The notes under the pieces are model-generated. The model made no database searches. It saw only the letters and a program-made list of their open reading frames with translations, and had not been told where the DNA came from. Source: Polytrichum commune (lineage: Eukaryota > Streptophyta > Polytrichopsida > Polytrichales > Polytrichaceae). From it: DNA of 64,000 bases. The DNA is taken from positions 58,791,554-58,855,553 of the forward strand of contig OX485803.1 in assembly GCA_950295325.1 (NCBI GenBank), read 5' to 3'. The position numbers and the translations under genes are program-made. Each line of letters opens with the position of its first letter. Positions within the stretch are counted from its first letter, which is position 1. Positions 37,826 through 49,775 of this stretch are shown in pieces.

Positions 37826-40116
37826 ATCTTTTGTCTCTCTCCTATGGTCGGGTGGTCGAGCTTTAACCAAGATCTACTTGGTCTATGATTGTTTTGGGTT
37901 GATACTTGTTAGTGTGGAAGTTGGTGATAAACTGGTGAGAGGTTTGTTACAACAATGCAATGGCAGCAATTCACAATCCAATGAATTCATTTAATATAAT
38001 GGTTCATTTATTCATTTTAATGGCATTAATATTCATTCAAGAACTTATCTCATTCATGAACCATCACACATAACCTTTCGGTCTGCAATCTCTGCATAAC
38101 TCAAGATAAGATAAACATGCATGACTATATTCAATATTAACTTAAAGCTTTAATTAGCCAAGTATTAATCATGCTCAATACTATAATCCACTTCAACCAC
38201 TCATTTCCCGGTGGGACATCTCCATATCAAATAGTCACCTCATATACTAAGTAATGATGAGGGCAACACTCTCAACCCATATTTCTTCCACTTCTAGGGT
38301 GAACACGTCTGTAATCACATCATTAGACTGCACTCTTCTCTACCCTAATAAGCCTCTGTCTTTCTCTGCCCCTCACTCATGCTGAGTCTAATTAACTATC
38401 GGTCTCCTCACTTCTCATTGATGATATGCATTCATGCTTCTTTCTCTTTCTTTCTCTCTCTCGCTAACTTCTCCTCTTTGCATGTCGCTAACTCTCTCAA
38501 ATGACTATAGCCTTTCTCGGGCCCTGAGTATCAATGTTAAGCCTCAACTCCCTGACGCTATCTCTCTCTATGTTTCACTCCTTGCTGGATGTTCTCAACC
38601 TTGCTGGCTCTCGGCGAAACAACTTAGGTCAGCCTCCAATATTTCACTCAATTGCCTTGACTTGATGTTTTAACTTTCTTAGATTATAAATTGGCTTCTT
38701 CGACGTTGTTATGTTCCTCCTCGTACTGATTCGCTCAGTATTTCCTCAACTTCAAATGTTTCATTTCCAATTATCTTTCTCTCTGATCTGTCTCCCCATT
38801 TTCCGAGACGTATTCATCCGCACTCTCTATAAGACTACTTGCGCACATACACGTAATCTCTTAGGTTTCCACTCAGATTATGACTCTAATCTCTCTTCTT
38901 TTACATACTTGCTTCAATCATTCACTGCACATCATGGCATTGCTTTCATACACTTGCATACTCCGCAAAAGAACTCAATTACTTTCAAATTGATTACAGT
39001 ATCTAAACTTCACTCTATCACAGAGTTGAAGCAAGGCTTTTCACTCGGCATTTGGCCGATTCTACATGTTTTTCGCTTATCAGCGACTACTCTAGACTAT
39101 AGCCAGAAAACACTCTTTGAAAATGGCATGCTTTCTCCTTCAGACTATAGTCCTTTATCTCCCTTCCTCCCAGACGGTTGTAACTTCTCTCCGAGGTCAT
39201 TCAGTTCCTAAAACTGCTCTAAGAGCTCTTTCATCCGACTATAGTCCAACATTTTCATCTGTTCTTCAAAAAACTTAATTCAAGAAGTTTGTATTCAGAC
39301 TATAGCCCAAAAATCTGCTCTACATGGTGCATTTATTTTTAACTAATTTTTAAATGCATTTAAAATACTTGGAAAATATTCAAGCATTTTTATGTTTTTA
39401 ATTATAAATTCATGACTACAGTTGGTCCAACTATACATATATAAATATAGACATGCTCCACTTCGCCAATTGTCCCATATTACCAATATAAGATTAGTAC
39501 ATTTAAACTCAATGACAGTGTTTGAGCCTTGAGTGTTGCCACACGAACTGACAAATATTGAAATACATAACGCACCACATGGCACACCAGACAAGTCGTG
39601 AATGGTGGTTTGCATTTGCAATGTCTTCATTCTTGGATCAATACTTGGGCGGAGAAGAGCTCGAAGAATTGTTCTTAGAAGAGGGGAATGTTTTCAACAA
39701 TGATTTGCCTTAAAAGACCTCACGGATTGATGTCTTTGATGAAATTCAATAAATAAATCAAACACAAAAAGAATATTAAAAAAAACGTTTTATAATGCCG
39801 CCTCCAACCTCTAGAATTATGCAACACTAGGTAAGGCACACCTTACACAAGCCCACACTATTTACCAAACCATGTCTACTTAGATTGTGTACATTGGTAC
39901 ACAATGCAAAAAAAACACTCAATCTTGCAAGGCCAACTTAACTTTTGGACTGCATTTTGAGTTAATTGATTTAAAAATGACTATGATGTTGTCACCTCAT
40001 TGCGGAGAAACATGTTATGAATGTAATTCCATTCACGTCATTCTCTGCCAAAAAAGAACAAGAAGAAGTAATTGAAGACTTATTATATGGCAATCACATT
40101 TTTTTTGATTGTGATG

Positions 40117-40175
<59 letters not shown>

Positions 40176-40240
40176 CAGATGCTATTGAAGCCTAATCCTC
40201 AAATTACAAAACACAATCTTTATTTGAAAAATGTGAGGAG
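37826..40240. other. Gene-free stretch with domain-free ORFs
   Basis: The plus-strand ORFs at 38,434 (79 codons) and 38,711-39,211 (166 codons, Phe/Ser/Leu-rich) sit in T/C-rich DNA and show no domain, so they are not called as genes. An (AT)n microsatellite occurs at about 40,122-40,170. Confidence 0.45.
40122..40170. repeat. (AT)n microsatellite
   Basis: About 49 bases of uninterrupted AT repeat. Confidence 0.95.
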
Positions 40241-40725
40241 CCCCGGTAGAAACATTGAATGGCGGTAGTCACAATTGTAATGTTCCGGATTCGACAAATT
40301 CCTCAAAAAAATATCCTCATCTCATGCAAAGGGGATCAAAATGCGTGTGTGCATGGTATATGCAATTTAGACAAGCCATGAAGGAACATTGGATGGCGGT
40401 AGCCACAATGATTTGATTCCAATTGCACTACCTTCCTCGCCCTTCACAAAGATGCTCTTAGGACTGGTCAAGCGGCAAATATGCTTGTCTTCGTAGTACA
40501 TGCAGTTTGGATAGCCCATAAAGAAACATTGCGTGGCTAATTTCAACAAATGCCACGCCCTTAGGGAAGTGTGCTCCTCTACTACAAAGGCGGTGAAAAT
40601 TCTTGTGTTTGTGGGACATGCGCTTTGGATAGCCCTTGAAGAAACATTGGGTGGCGGTAGTCACAATGAATTGGTTCCGATTTCAACAAATTCCTCACCC
40701 TTGAGACGCATGCTCAACTACTAAG
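40240..40725. repeat. Four diverged tandem units (about 115-145 bp)
   Basis: GAAACATTG-(a/g)TGGCGGTAGTCACAAT recurs at about 40,252, 40,383, 40,527 (shortened) and 40,642. It is preceded by TTTGGATAGCCCaTgAAG and followed by a TTTCAACAAATTCCTC block. Translated on the minus strand, two units give similar peptides (ATQCFF-GYP), which simply reflects the DNA repetition. The function is unknown. Confidence 0.75.
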
Positions 40726-40789
40726 GTAGATGTGCCTAATCCAACACATCGATTAGCTTGTACTTCTATATTCAAGTAGTATGTGGTTA

Positions 40790-40875
40790 GGTGTGGATAT
40801 AAGAACAAACACCAAAGAGTCATGTGTTTAAAAGATATTGGACTACGTGCTCAAGATATGTTAACCATTATAAGC
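40790..40875 (+). repeat. Dispersed repeat family D, copy 1 (short)
   Basis: AAGAACAAACACCAAAGAG, then GTGTTTAAAAGA-ATTGGACTA and GTGCTCAA match copies at about 56,490 and 60,075 in the same orientation. Confidence 0.6.
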
Positions 40876-41046
40876 TCAACAATGGATGTATTTGGGGGAA
40901 CCTATATGACCATTTGATGAGGCGTGGAATCTCCACTTTGATAATGAATAAGATATTAATGTGAGCTCTAAAGATTATGAGGCAAATGGCTACAAATGCG
41001 ATTTGGATTTCCTAATCATCTTGCCTGTCACTAATTGCGTATTTCA

Positions 41047-41600
41047 AGGGTTATTTACACCATGGACCATGAAGTTGTCCCAAGGCCTTGTAAAATTTGC
41101 GATTGGCTATTGAACTCATCCCAATACCACTTCACTTTACACCAAAGAAAAAATGCTAGATTGACTGTGGAGTTTAAGGTCCCAAAAAGACATATTCTTA
41201 AGGCCTACATTGTCCATTGACATGGTCCAATGGGTTTTGCAATGGGAGAGGCAAAAGAGGTGCTCGGGTAGAAAAAAAAGCAGGGGCCTATGGTAGATTA
41301 ATGTTGTTATAATCATTTTTTGATGAATTCTTTTTTGAGAAATAGAAGATGAAGACAAGAGAATAGTCAAACTTTACTCTTTTTTCTTTTCTTTTTTCAA
41401 AACTACCTTTTTTGGACATGTGTTAACAAAAAGCAACACATTCACAATTCGGTGCATGGTAATTCCTCCTGGTTCATATTCGGTTAATACCTAGTGAGGG
41501 GTCCAAAGGCTTTGTAATTTGATATTGTAAGAAATTGGACCATGAAAGTTGGACCATGGAAAAAGGTCATCTTCCATGGTCCATGGTGTAAACCGGCCCT
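41047..41600. mobile_element. MITE-like element with TTTACACCATGGACCATG ends
   Basis: The left end AGGGTTATTTACACCATGGA (continuing CCATG) is repeated inverted at the right end, ending at 41,600 (reverse reading AGGGCCGGTTTACACCATGG, continuing ACCATG). The length is about 554 bp and no transposase frame is present. Flanking bases (TCA on both sides, within one base) are a degenerate 3-bp duplication at best. Inside the right end is a perfect 11-bp foldback, GGACCATGGAA (41,551) with TTCCATGGTCC (41,572-41,582). Confidence 0.65.
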
Positions 41601-42117
41601 CATATCCTACAAGAAAATCCACATAACTGAACACACATGTACCATACTACAAAGCATGGGAAAATGCTTCATAGTATTCATTGTACATACAATTTAGAAG
41701 TTGACACGTATTGTGACTTGTTAAGAAGGAAAACACACACACACACACGTGAATTGACACGTTACAAATTGAAATGACACATATAGGCAACTTAAGTACT
41801 ATAAATTGTAGTTCAAATATCCGGAAAAAATGACCCATAACATTAGGAGAACTTCTGACACTCACTTACATACTTAAGTTTTGCCTTGTTCTTGTAATTT
41901 CCTTTGTAACCGGGAAGAATCTACATTTGTGACGGTGATCAGAGAGTTGCTAAGTACAAGGCCAACAAGACCATTGTTCCTTGTCTCTTGCGGATGTACT
42001 TCCACGATTGTTTTGTGCAAATATGTGAATGAACAATTTGCTCCAACAGATCTCGACGAGTGATACTTTGGTTGGTTAAATATTGGGTTAATTTTGAGGC
42101 GTCTCGGCTTGACATTG

Positions 42118-42905
42118 GGATGATTTGAGGTAGACTTTGCATAGTGCAAAGATCCCCTTCAAATTAATGTACAACTTACAATGCCTAAAATGAAGCTAAA
42201 TTGGAAGCCGTATTGTTGTTGGGTATGTGATTTGAATGCCATTAGCGTTCACAAGTCCCTAAAGTTTGTCACGTACTCTAGACCAATGGTAGATTATCCA
42301 TTCTCACCAGTGGCACCACCTACATTTGTGATAGATATTTTTGTATGGTCAATTCCTAAGTCGCTTGATTTGAAGTTTCAACAATGGGAGGAAATTCATA
42401 ATGTTTTGTTCGATTAAGAATTGGGGAACGTAGCCAACTCAACTCATAATGATTTGAATTTTGAGGTCTTGCATAGGGTAGAGATATCCTTCAATTGAGT
42501 TTAATATACAATGTGAAATATACATTGCATTGATTCAATGCAATGCTTGAGTGGACATTAGATTGGAATCAATAGTGTTGTTGAGTCTATGAGTGGAATG
42601 CTATCAGTGTTCACAAGGCCCTGAAATTCATCCCTTAAGTGTGTCCCAATATCTAGGATAATGGTAGACATTCCACTCTCTACCAATGGTATCATCTACA
42701 CTCCTGCTCAATACTTTGTTTTGGTCAGCTCCCACCTAGTCCAATCTCTAGTCATTTAGGTTGATTAGCCAACTCAGCTTGATGTGATGATTTGAGGTGG
42801 TAGACTTGCATAAGGCACAATTCCTTTCAATTAAGTTCAATGTACAGTGTGAGAATTATAATGCCTCAATACAATGCTTGAATTGAAGTTCAAGGGATCA
42901 CATAG
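42118..42905. repeat. Tandem repeat, about 2.4 units of 330-338 bp
   Basis: Units start at about 42,118, 42,447 and 42,785 with (G)ATGATTTGAGGT, then AGACTTGCATA, TTCAATT-AGTT-AAT-TACA and AATGCAATGCTTGA. Units 1 and 2 also share GTTGTTG-GT-TGTGA-TG-AATGC and GTTCACAAG-CCCT. Divergence is substantial. The last unit runs into the hAT transposase fragment. Confidence 0.7.
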
Positions 42906-42929
42906 GATATGAAGAACGATGAATTGTGG

Positions 42930-43310
42930 CTCGAAAGGATATTGTGAAAGTTTCAATACACTAAAGAAGAAAGTGACATGTGTAAAGGAGAACTCTTGGA
43001 ATTTATGAAAACACTTTGACACGAGTGTGAGAACAAAACGTTATTTGAAGCTTGGCGCACATATAGTAGGAATTTGGAATGGCACACAAATCGGCATGAA
43101 CTTTTGCAACTTTGGCACAAAAATTAGACTCATTCCATCATGTGAGAGAGGATTTTTCAAACAAAATGCAATCAGAAGCCGCTTGCGCAATAGGTTGGAC
43201 TTGAAGACCCTTGATGATCTTACGCGGATCTCTCTTTGTGAGCTTCAAGTGCATGCAACAGATCGGGCTACCATCTTCAACATTCAGAGAAACATGCAAG
43301 ACTGAAGGAT
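42930..43310 (+). pseudogene. hAT-type transposase C-terminal fragment
   Basis: The piece LFEAWRTYSRNLEWHTNRHELLQLWHKN (one frame, stops after) is followed, after a frame change near 43,130, by CERGFFKQNAIRSRLRNRLDLKTLDDLTRIS. This corresponds to the C-terminal dimerisation region of hAT-type and ZNF862-like transposases (family pattern CERGFSxQNxIKTKxRNRLxxExLDxLMRI), followed by a Trp/Arg-rich block, here NIQRNMQD. The catalytic region and BED zinc finger are absent, so this is a truncated, frameshifted relic. Confidence 0.7.
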
Positions 43311-45180
43311 ACTAGCGCTCGATTGATAGTTTTTTCTTTTGTTACGAATCAAGATCGCATTTTGATTATTCAAATCCTAGTTTTTTTCTAAAATATGGTG
43401 TAAACCCAAAATTGAGGTGACATTTCAGAATACAATGCATACGTCAATTGACATTCGTTTGTGTATTTGAAAATGTCACATGACACTCTGGATTCGAAAT
43501 TGAATGTCGAATGAAATTTGTCAAACATACACATGGATACACAGTTTGGATGTGTGAGATGCTAATTATAAGTAAAGTCACAACTTCCAAGTCATAGATC
43601 AAGTTGAGCAGCCACTGAATTTGTGGGGCGGGGCTAGGCTAGGCTTGCATTATTGAACCCGGGGTAACCCTTGCAGGCTTGTCCTATCCCAACCCCGGCC
43701 CGGATTTTGAATGGGCCGAAGTGTGAGCTAGAAAAAGCTGAGGTTTGTGCAATGGGGATGAGGCCTTGCCTGCCTGCCTGCCTCACATTTTATGAACTGG
43801 CCCACTATTTTCGCCATTACACCCACGATTTATGATAACCTCCCTGCCCACAAGCAGCAGGCAGGATCACAAGAGCCGAAGGCACCCAAACCCCCACATT
43901 AGTAGCCGTGCCCTAGATCCGGGATGCTTTCGTTTGTGAACTCTAAAAACAGACAGGCAGCCTCCACCATTTATTTCTAGTGCGTTTAACATGTGCAGTG
44001 CAAACTGGGCCTCGAGTCCCCTTCGGAACTTGAGTCTCCACTGCGCTCATTTATTAGATCACAGTGCTAATTTGTGTCATAAAAGCTTTACATGGGAGAG
44101 TTGATACCCAGCCCCTTTCACACTATGTGGCTCAACTGAGGAGATTACAGACAGAAAGAAAGAAAGAAAGAAAGAAACCACCTTAATACTACTAAACCAG
44201 ATACAAGGCCAGAATCACGTGAAACATAGGAATATCTAAGATGGGGAACCAACCTCCTACAAAGAGTAATGTACATATATAGAATGGGAGAAGCGAATTG
44301 AGGACTTGCTTCCTACTGTCCTTGAACTGCAAATCGATAAGATTGTCGTTTCTAAACTTCAATTGGAGATTAATGCAAAAGTTACAAGAGGTTAAAGTAA
44401 GTATCAATTTGTTGTCAAGTGATCACGTTGATCCTGTCAATCGGCTTACTTATTGAACTTGGAATGGTGTCTAAGTCACGTGAGCACATGCTCCAATCTC
44501 ATCATAACAATGTCTTGTTGACGTTAAGTTGAAGTCCCACGCCTCTCCTCACGCCGATAGTTGTAATAGTTGTATATTTATGTTTGTGTGGTGGAATTAC
44601 ATACTTTCAAATGTTTTCTAATCATGTCAAAATTCACATGATCCACTCAATTTGAAACGTGCACTTGAAGAATGAGTTAATTTTACAGAGGCCCATCCTT
44701 CTTGACATGATTGACTCAAATGGAAGTTTGTAACTCAAATATCTAGTATAGTGATCATCCATGTGAGAATTGACTATGATTTGTTTTCTCCTTGACACAA
44801 GATGACGTACTTCATATCATTTGAAGCCCACTTAAATCTTGAAACTCACATAAATCAAGAAGTGACGATGACTCATAGACATTGTACATATGTGACTTAG
44901 ACATTGGAAAGTTAAATACAAGCCTTAACTACAAAGGTTAACTACATTGATATGTGCAATTAGGTTGCCCATGCTGATATATCAACACTCCACATTGTTT
45001 GAATAATTACTAAAATAAATATAAAATATAGTTACTACTAAATTAAACTATAGTTTATATACAAAATAATAAACAAAGTTAAGAATTGTTGGAAAATGTT
45101 TTCGCCAAAGGTAATTTGCATGAGGAGAGTGACAACCTTTTCGCAAAGGCAACCTATTTGCACATACCAGTGTACAAACC
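43311..45180. other. Gene-free stretch
   Basis: It contains a GC-rich patch around 43,620-43,900 with a (GCCT)n run near 43,766, a (GAAA)n run near 44,152-44,176 and a copy of dispersed family E at 44,320-44,420. No gene is recognised. Confidence 0.45.
44320..44420 (+). repeat. Dispersed repeat family E, copy 2
   Basis: AGATTGTCGTTTCTAAACTT, then GCAAAAGTTACAAGAGGTTA align with 27,226 and 58,945. The similarity with copy 3 continues to GAATGGTGTCTA near 44,463 (59,086 in copy 3). Confidence 0.5.
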
Positions 45181-45183
45181 TTA

Positions 45184-45660
45184 GGGCCACTTCACACTCG
45201 AGCCAAGTGTTGTGACCATGAATATTGTGAGAGCCGAAAAGAAGTGTCCAAAGGTTGTCCCAAGACACTTCCAAAAACATGTAGTGTGAAGTCATATGTG
45301 ACTAGGCCCTCAACCAAATTCTATTTTAATGAATTTCTATTCATGCAAGGTTCTCACACATGATAAAATACTATAAATCAACGATTGTGAGATTTTAGAG
45401 TGCCATGGTCTCCCGGTTTTGTGTTACGCTTACCTCCAAGAGGTAGTTGTTGAAAATAGTCCAAGCAACTATGAAACATGATCCATTTGGTTGCCATGTA
45501 AGAATCCATGTAGACTTTACATCCATCTTGCATTCACTTACTCCATTGGTCCCTCGAGCATAGTGTGAAGCAACCTTGGACCAACTCCATTTCTTTTTAC
45601 CAATGAGAGTGCTTGAAGTGCAACGGTCACAGGCCCTCAGCCTTGTATGTGAAATGGCCT
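45184..45660. mobile_element. PIF/Harbinger-like MITE (GGGCC family, copy 2)
   Basis: Starts GGGCCACTTCACACTCGAGC after TTA. The inverted right end is GCCTTGTATGTGAAATGGCC. The right terminus and its target duplication have decayed (TCA instead of TTA). The interior matches the element at 57,288 over most of its length (CGTAAGAGCC, GTCCCAAGACAC, GCCATGGTCTCCC, ACCTCCAAGAGGT, TGAAACATGATCCATT). Confidence 0.8.
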
Positions 45661-46854
45661 CATACTCCACCGTGGACACGTAGCCATGAATGGACGGCAT
45701 GGAGTTGCAAAGCTAGGTGCACTACCTCAAATGAGCTTTGAAAATCCCCCTTTAGATTCAGTCATGGATAGAAAATCCCTTAAAAAATGGTGATTTCAAG
45801 TTGACGTTCGGTCTGACGCCTAACAACATTTTCAGTCGTTGGGACCTAGTAGTAGACCGCATGACATCATTCGTTCTATAGTTATACATGTGTCATGAAA
45901 TCCCTCATTTTCCTACTTGTGAAATGACCAAGATGACTACACATTCAACACTAACCTTGAAAACTCGAACAAACCTTCCACACCGCTCTCACATTCAGTC
46001 TGAATGTGGGGAACATTCCGGAAATACTACATAGAATATCATCAGTCCCACATAACATTGTTATGGATCTGAATAATGGTATGTTGGCCCAAACACAGTC
46101 CGAACGCATTTATTTTGCAGTCATATTGAAAACCCCTTTTCTAGTTGCGTTAACTCTAGCCAAACGGGGATGACCACAATACTCAAACATTGACCAGCCC
46201 AAACTCGGGGGTGGGTTGCTAGCCATTGTCGGGTTCGGTGCATGGACCGAGGCTGAATATAGAGCCCGACCTCGGCTGCCACACGGCTAATAAGATGAGG
46301 TTAGTGATGTGCTCGGACCAGGCTTGCCATTAACTTAGTACCCTCCAAAGTCCCTTTTCAATGCTCCCGAAGCCTATCAGGTAGGCAGACCACTACAGCT
46401 TTTAATGTCCCCGATGGCTTTAATACGTTCCCACTTGAATTGAGAGGTTCCCATTGAAAGTGATTGAGTTCCCAAGCGGGCCTCACATTTCCCTCATTGA
46501 TTTGGGTGCATTCCCGACTCGTCTCACTCTGCTCCCATACGGAATCATTGAGTTCCTTAAATTTAGCCCATGTTCCCAATGGCATTAAGTGGGTTCATGT
46601 GTATCGTTGAGCCTTTCCATGCTATTTGAGGGTGTTCCTAACCTCACTCATCCATATGGGACATCCCAAATGAATCTTGAATGAATTTCCCGTATGTCAT
46701 GTGGTATTGTCCAAGTTGATTGTGAGTTGGTTGTGAGGGGTTGTCATCACTTACAACCAAGGTCGTTTAGTTTATAATGTGTGTGTTGTTTGAGAGTGAG
46801 AGAACCCCACTTATTTACGGTTTGAGGAGTTGTGATGAGCTCCTCCGACACTAA

Positions 46855-47232
46855 GGGCAAGCCCAGTGGCCCTGGATCCGCATCTGCATATGCATTTTTT
46901 TCATCCGCGATGCAGATGCAGATCTAGGTAAGAGGCCTAGTGGTCCTTGTTAAGGATAATTTCGGATGAAAATTTAAGCAGGAATTGACGCCCTCCCTGC
47001 ATAACGTTGACTTATGCAGGGAGTCCGCTATTTCAATAAGACGTAGTACTTGTCAGATAAGACAAGCCAACTACCGACTTCGTAGCGCATGCCCTTCCCT
47101 TGCATTAGAGCAACTTTTGCTTGTATGCAGGCATGACTGGCCGACTTACCTGCATCTGCTTCTGCATCCGGATGGAGCCCACTTTTCGTTCCCGGATGCA
47201 GATGCAGGTGCAGGAAGTCATTGGGCTTGCTC
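46855..47232. mobile_element. Tourist-like MITE with TAA duplication
   Basis: Starts GGGCAAGCCCAGTGG and ends with the inverted form (CATTGGGCTTGCTC), flanked by TAA on both sides (46,852-46,854 and 47,233-47,235). It is 378 bp. The subterminal regions are complementary GCATCTGCAT / ATGCAGATGC motifs, and an inner foldback CCCTGCATAA / TTATGCAGGG lies near 46,996-47,022. The 109-codon ORF inside it is not a known protein. Confidence 0.85.
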
Positions 47233-48031
47233 TAATAGTATAGTCCGGGTCGGTCACTTAGAAAAGTTAGAAAACTACGTGCAATTAAACATAGGGTACT
47301 TTCTATTCTTTTGAGATAAAATTTTCAACATTTAAAAAAAAACCAACAAAAGCCTAATATAATATGAGAGTCATGTGTATAAGAAAACATACGGGTCTGC
47401 TTATTGCTCATAAAATCTTTAAATTAACAAAGGTCATGAAAAGGAAAAGGAGGGAAACCATGCCTACATGTGATAGTTTGTTCCATGTAGGAGGGCGTAG
47501 ATTGATGAAAAATTGTTCATTTTCATCTACTATCATGGATGATTTTGTAAGATATGTCTCTTCCTCATCATCCCTAAGGTTTGTGCCCCTATGTTTTTTT
47601 GGTCTATCATTCTCTTTCTCACGGCATTATTTGTTTTTGTAGTGACTTTGAATGGGGCTTTTAGGGGTGGGGGTTTTCTTAACAAACAAACCCCTTAAAA
47701 AATTAGTGCGCAATTTTTTCTTAATCAACTATACAATACCGTTAATATTTTCTTTAAAAAAATTAAACCGAAGGGGTTCCAAAAATAATGGTGTGCACTA
47801 AACTTACCCCAATGAAATTACCCTTTCAAGGCACCTATATGCTTGAAAACATGCCAAATGACCGACCTAGGTAGTATAGAGAGCTCTTTGCCGGATTCCA
47901 GAACCAAAAGTTCTTCTAGGTCAAGTAGTAGCAATGATGCATTGGTTGGAATGAGGATACATACATTTTTATACAAATGGGTTTCTTAAAATAGAACTAG
48001 CAACACATAAAATTGTTTCCATGCCAATGAG

Positions 48032-48560
48032 ATGGAGGAGGGTGGTCAATGCTTAGTTAATTCAACCAAAGGTGTCAAGGATTGTCTAGGTAGCATTTGT
48101 GCCACCCCAGCTAGGTTCAAGACCCTCACCAACTTTATTTTAGACAAATTTGATGACATGTGTTTAGATGAGGTCTCAATTATTGCAACCCACGCTCACA
48201 CCACCGGGGGTGGGGGGGGGGGGCTACAAGCCATACATGTTGTTACCAACACAATGGTTGGTTTCATTTGGGTTGTTTTTAAAAGCACAACAACACTATG
48301 TATGAATCATTTATGTGAAATTGGGTCAAGAGTGTCCTAAATGACGATGCAATATTTGTTGCATCTTGTATCAACAAGGCAGTCATTCATGAGATAGAGT
48401 GGCTTAATTTTATTGAAAAGGAGGAGTTGATTGAGGTACTTAGGATTCTATGAAAGTGTAGGAATAAAATATGGCATGCCGGTCAAAATGTAGACCATAC
48501 GAGGATCCAAATCATGCTAGATGATCTAGTGGTAGGAAAATATGTATTCAATTAATAACA
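48032..48560 (+). pseudogene. Possible DDE_Tnp_4/IS5-like transposase N-terminal fragment
   Basis: The first frame reads CLGSICATPARFKTLTNFIL then DKFDDMCLDEVSIIATHAHT, up to a G-run (48,212-48,223) that probably shifted the frame. After another shift comes NDDAIFVASCINKAVIHEIE, then WLNFIEKEELIEVL. The arrangement (an RFKTLT..F..FD.LC segment, then a NDDAIFVASCIN segment before the catalytic domain) resembles plant Harbinger/IS5-like transposases. The catalytic core is not present, and the assignment rests on pattern memory only. Confidence 0.35.
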
Positions 48561-48879
48561 TACAACCTTTACTAGAAAAATTATCGTCAAACAACAAGTA
48601 GGTTGGTGACTTTGGCCTTGAAATCCTAATCAATAATGATGCCAAGTTCCTTGGCTTTCTCTAAATTTTTCAATCTTAGAGTTATTTACTTTCCATTTAC
48701 AAATTTCATATTCTCTTGCTTGGACTCAATCCAGGCCAAGTTTGCATCAACCTGGGACCATCTCTCTTTTGCCCTAGCTACAATTAAGTCATCCTTGCTT
48801 GGATCATCCCCACACAAATGCTCCATGATTGTGGCAAAGCTCTTGCTTTGGTTGGAAACATTTCAGCTATGGTTAGTGG

Positions 48880-49442
48880 TTTTCAATTTGAGTTAAGGTT
48901 AGGGTTTTGGGGGTGGTCAATTGAGATGAAGGAGGTAGGTCAACTGTAGCTTTTGGAACCATAGATGTTGTTGAAGAGGACGAAGTAATGGTAGAATAAT
49001 GGGTTATCAACTCTTGCCTTCACTTAAAAAGATTGTGGGTAGCATGCCCGTTTGTGGTCTTTAGTATTTCCAACACCTCATCATTTTGATTAGCAATTAC
49101 ATCTTTGTTCTATGGGTTTAATATGCTCATTTTGATATGCTCTAAAGTTTTCCTCAAGCAAACTTTTCGCGTTTCTTCCACAAAGCTGAAGTTGGGGTAT
49201 TGAGCAATGCACTCTCTATAGACACTCTTCCACACTAGATAACTTGCAATGATTTGTGTAAGCTTGATGTGACCCCTACAATAAATCTTTAATTTTTTGT
49301 TTTATGATGCAACCAAGCATGATAGTTGCTCTAAGTCTACTTTGGGTCTCACGACCTTCTCCCTATGTGGAGCTTTGGTTGGACAAGGAGGACGAGGGTT
49401 ATTATCGGTTGTAGTAGGATTACTTTCCTCCAATGTAGCCAT
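48880..49442 (-). pseudogene. Unrecognised broken ORF of about 180 codons
   Basis: From an ATG at 49,442 (minus strand) one frame runs MATLEESNPTTTDNNPRPPC, then a basic linker, DLEQLSCLVAS, stop, LTQIIASYLVWKSVYRECIA, CLRKTLEHIKMSIL, stop, NDEVLEILKTTNGHATHNLF, stop, then a Ser/Thr-rich tail to a final stop near 48,885. Only three stops and no frame change over about 185 codons point to a fairly recent gene or element protein. I do not recognise the family. The neighbouring minisatellite begins about 150 bp upstream of the start. Confidence 0.4.
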
Positions 49443-49589
49443 AATAGTGATGTGGAAAAGAAGGAAGAGAGAATGAACCTCAACAAATTACGTCAACATC
49501 CTAACTATAAGGGCAATAATCTTCAACCAATATGGTAGCAATCTAAAGCCATAAGGGCAACGACTTATAGTTAAGATAACGTCAACCTT

Positions 49590-49775
49590 AAGCCGAGAGG
49601 CAACAACTTAAGTTAAGCGACAAGAACTTAAGCTGAGAGGCAACAACCTAAGCCATTGAGACAACAACTTAAGCTAAAGAGGCAACAACCTAAGCCATTG
49701 AGACAACAACCTTAAGCCGAAGAGGCAACAACCTAAGCTGAAAGGCAAGAACCTAAGCCAAAAGTGCAACATGCC
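49590..49775. repeat. Minisatellite, about 20-25 bp units (GAGGCAACAACCTAAGC)
   Basis: At least seven diverged units of (A)GAGGCAACAACcTAAGCC(ga/attg) run in tandem. Variant units read GAGACAACAACTTAAGC and AAAGGCAAGAACCTAAGC. Weaker units (AAGGGCAACGACTTATAG) extend back to about 49,510. Confidence 0.85.

Noticed and set aside
36240..37830. Long terminal repeat of an LTR retrotransposon spanning the hairpin block
   Set aside because: No second copy of this block, no TG...CA ends and no primer-binding site could be found in the window.
38711..39211. 166-codon plus-strand ORF as a gene
   Set aside because: The residue content (Phe, Ser, Leu, His) follows the T/C-rich DNA. There is no domain and no supporting splice or context evidence.
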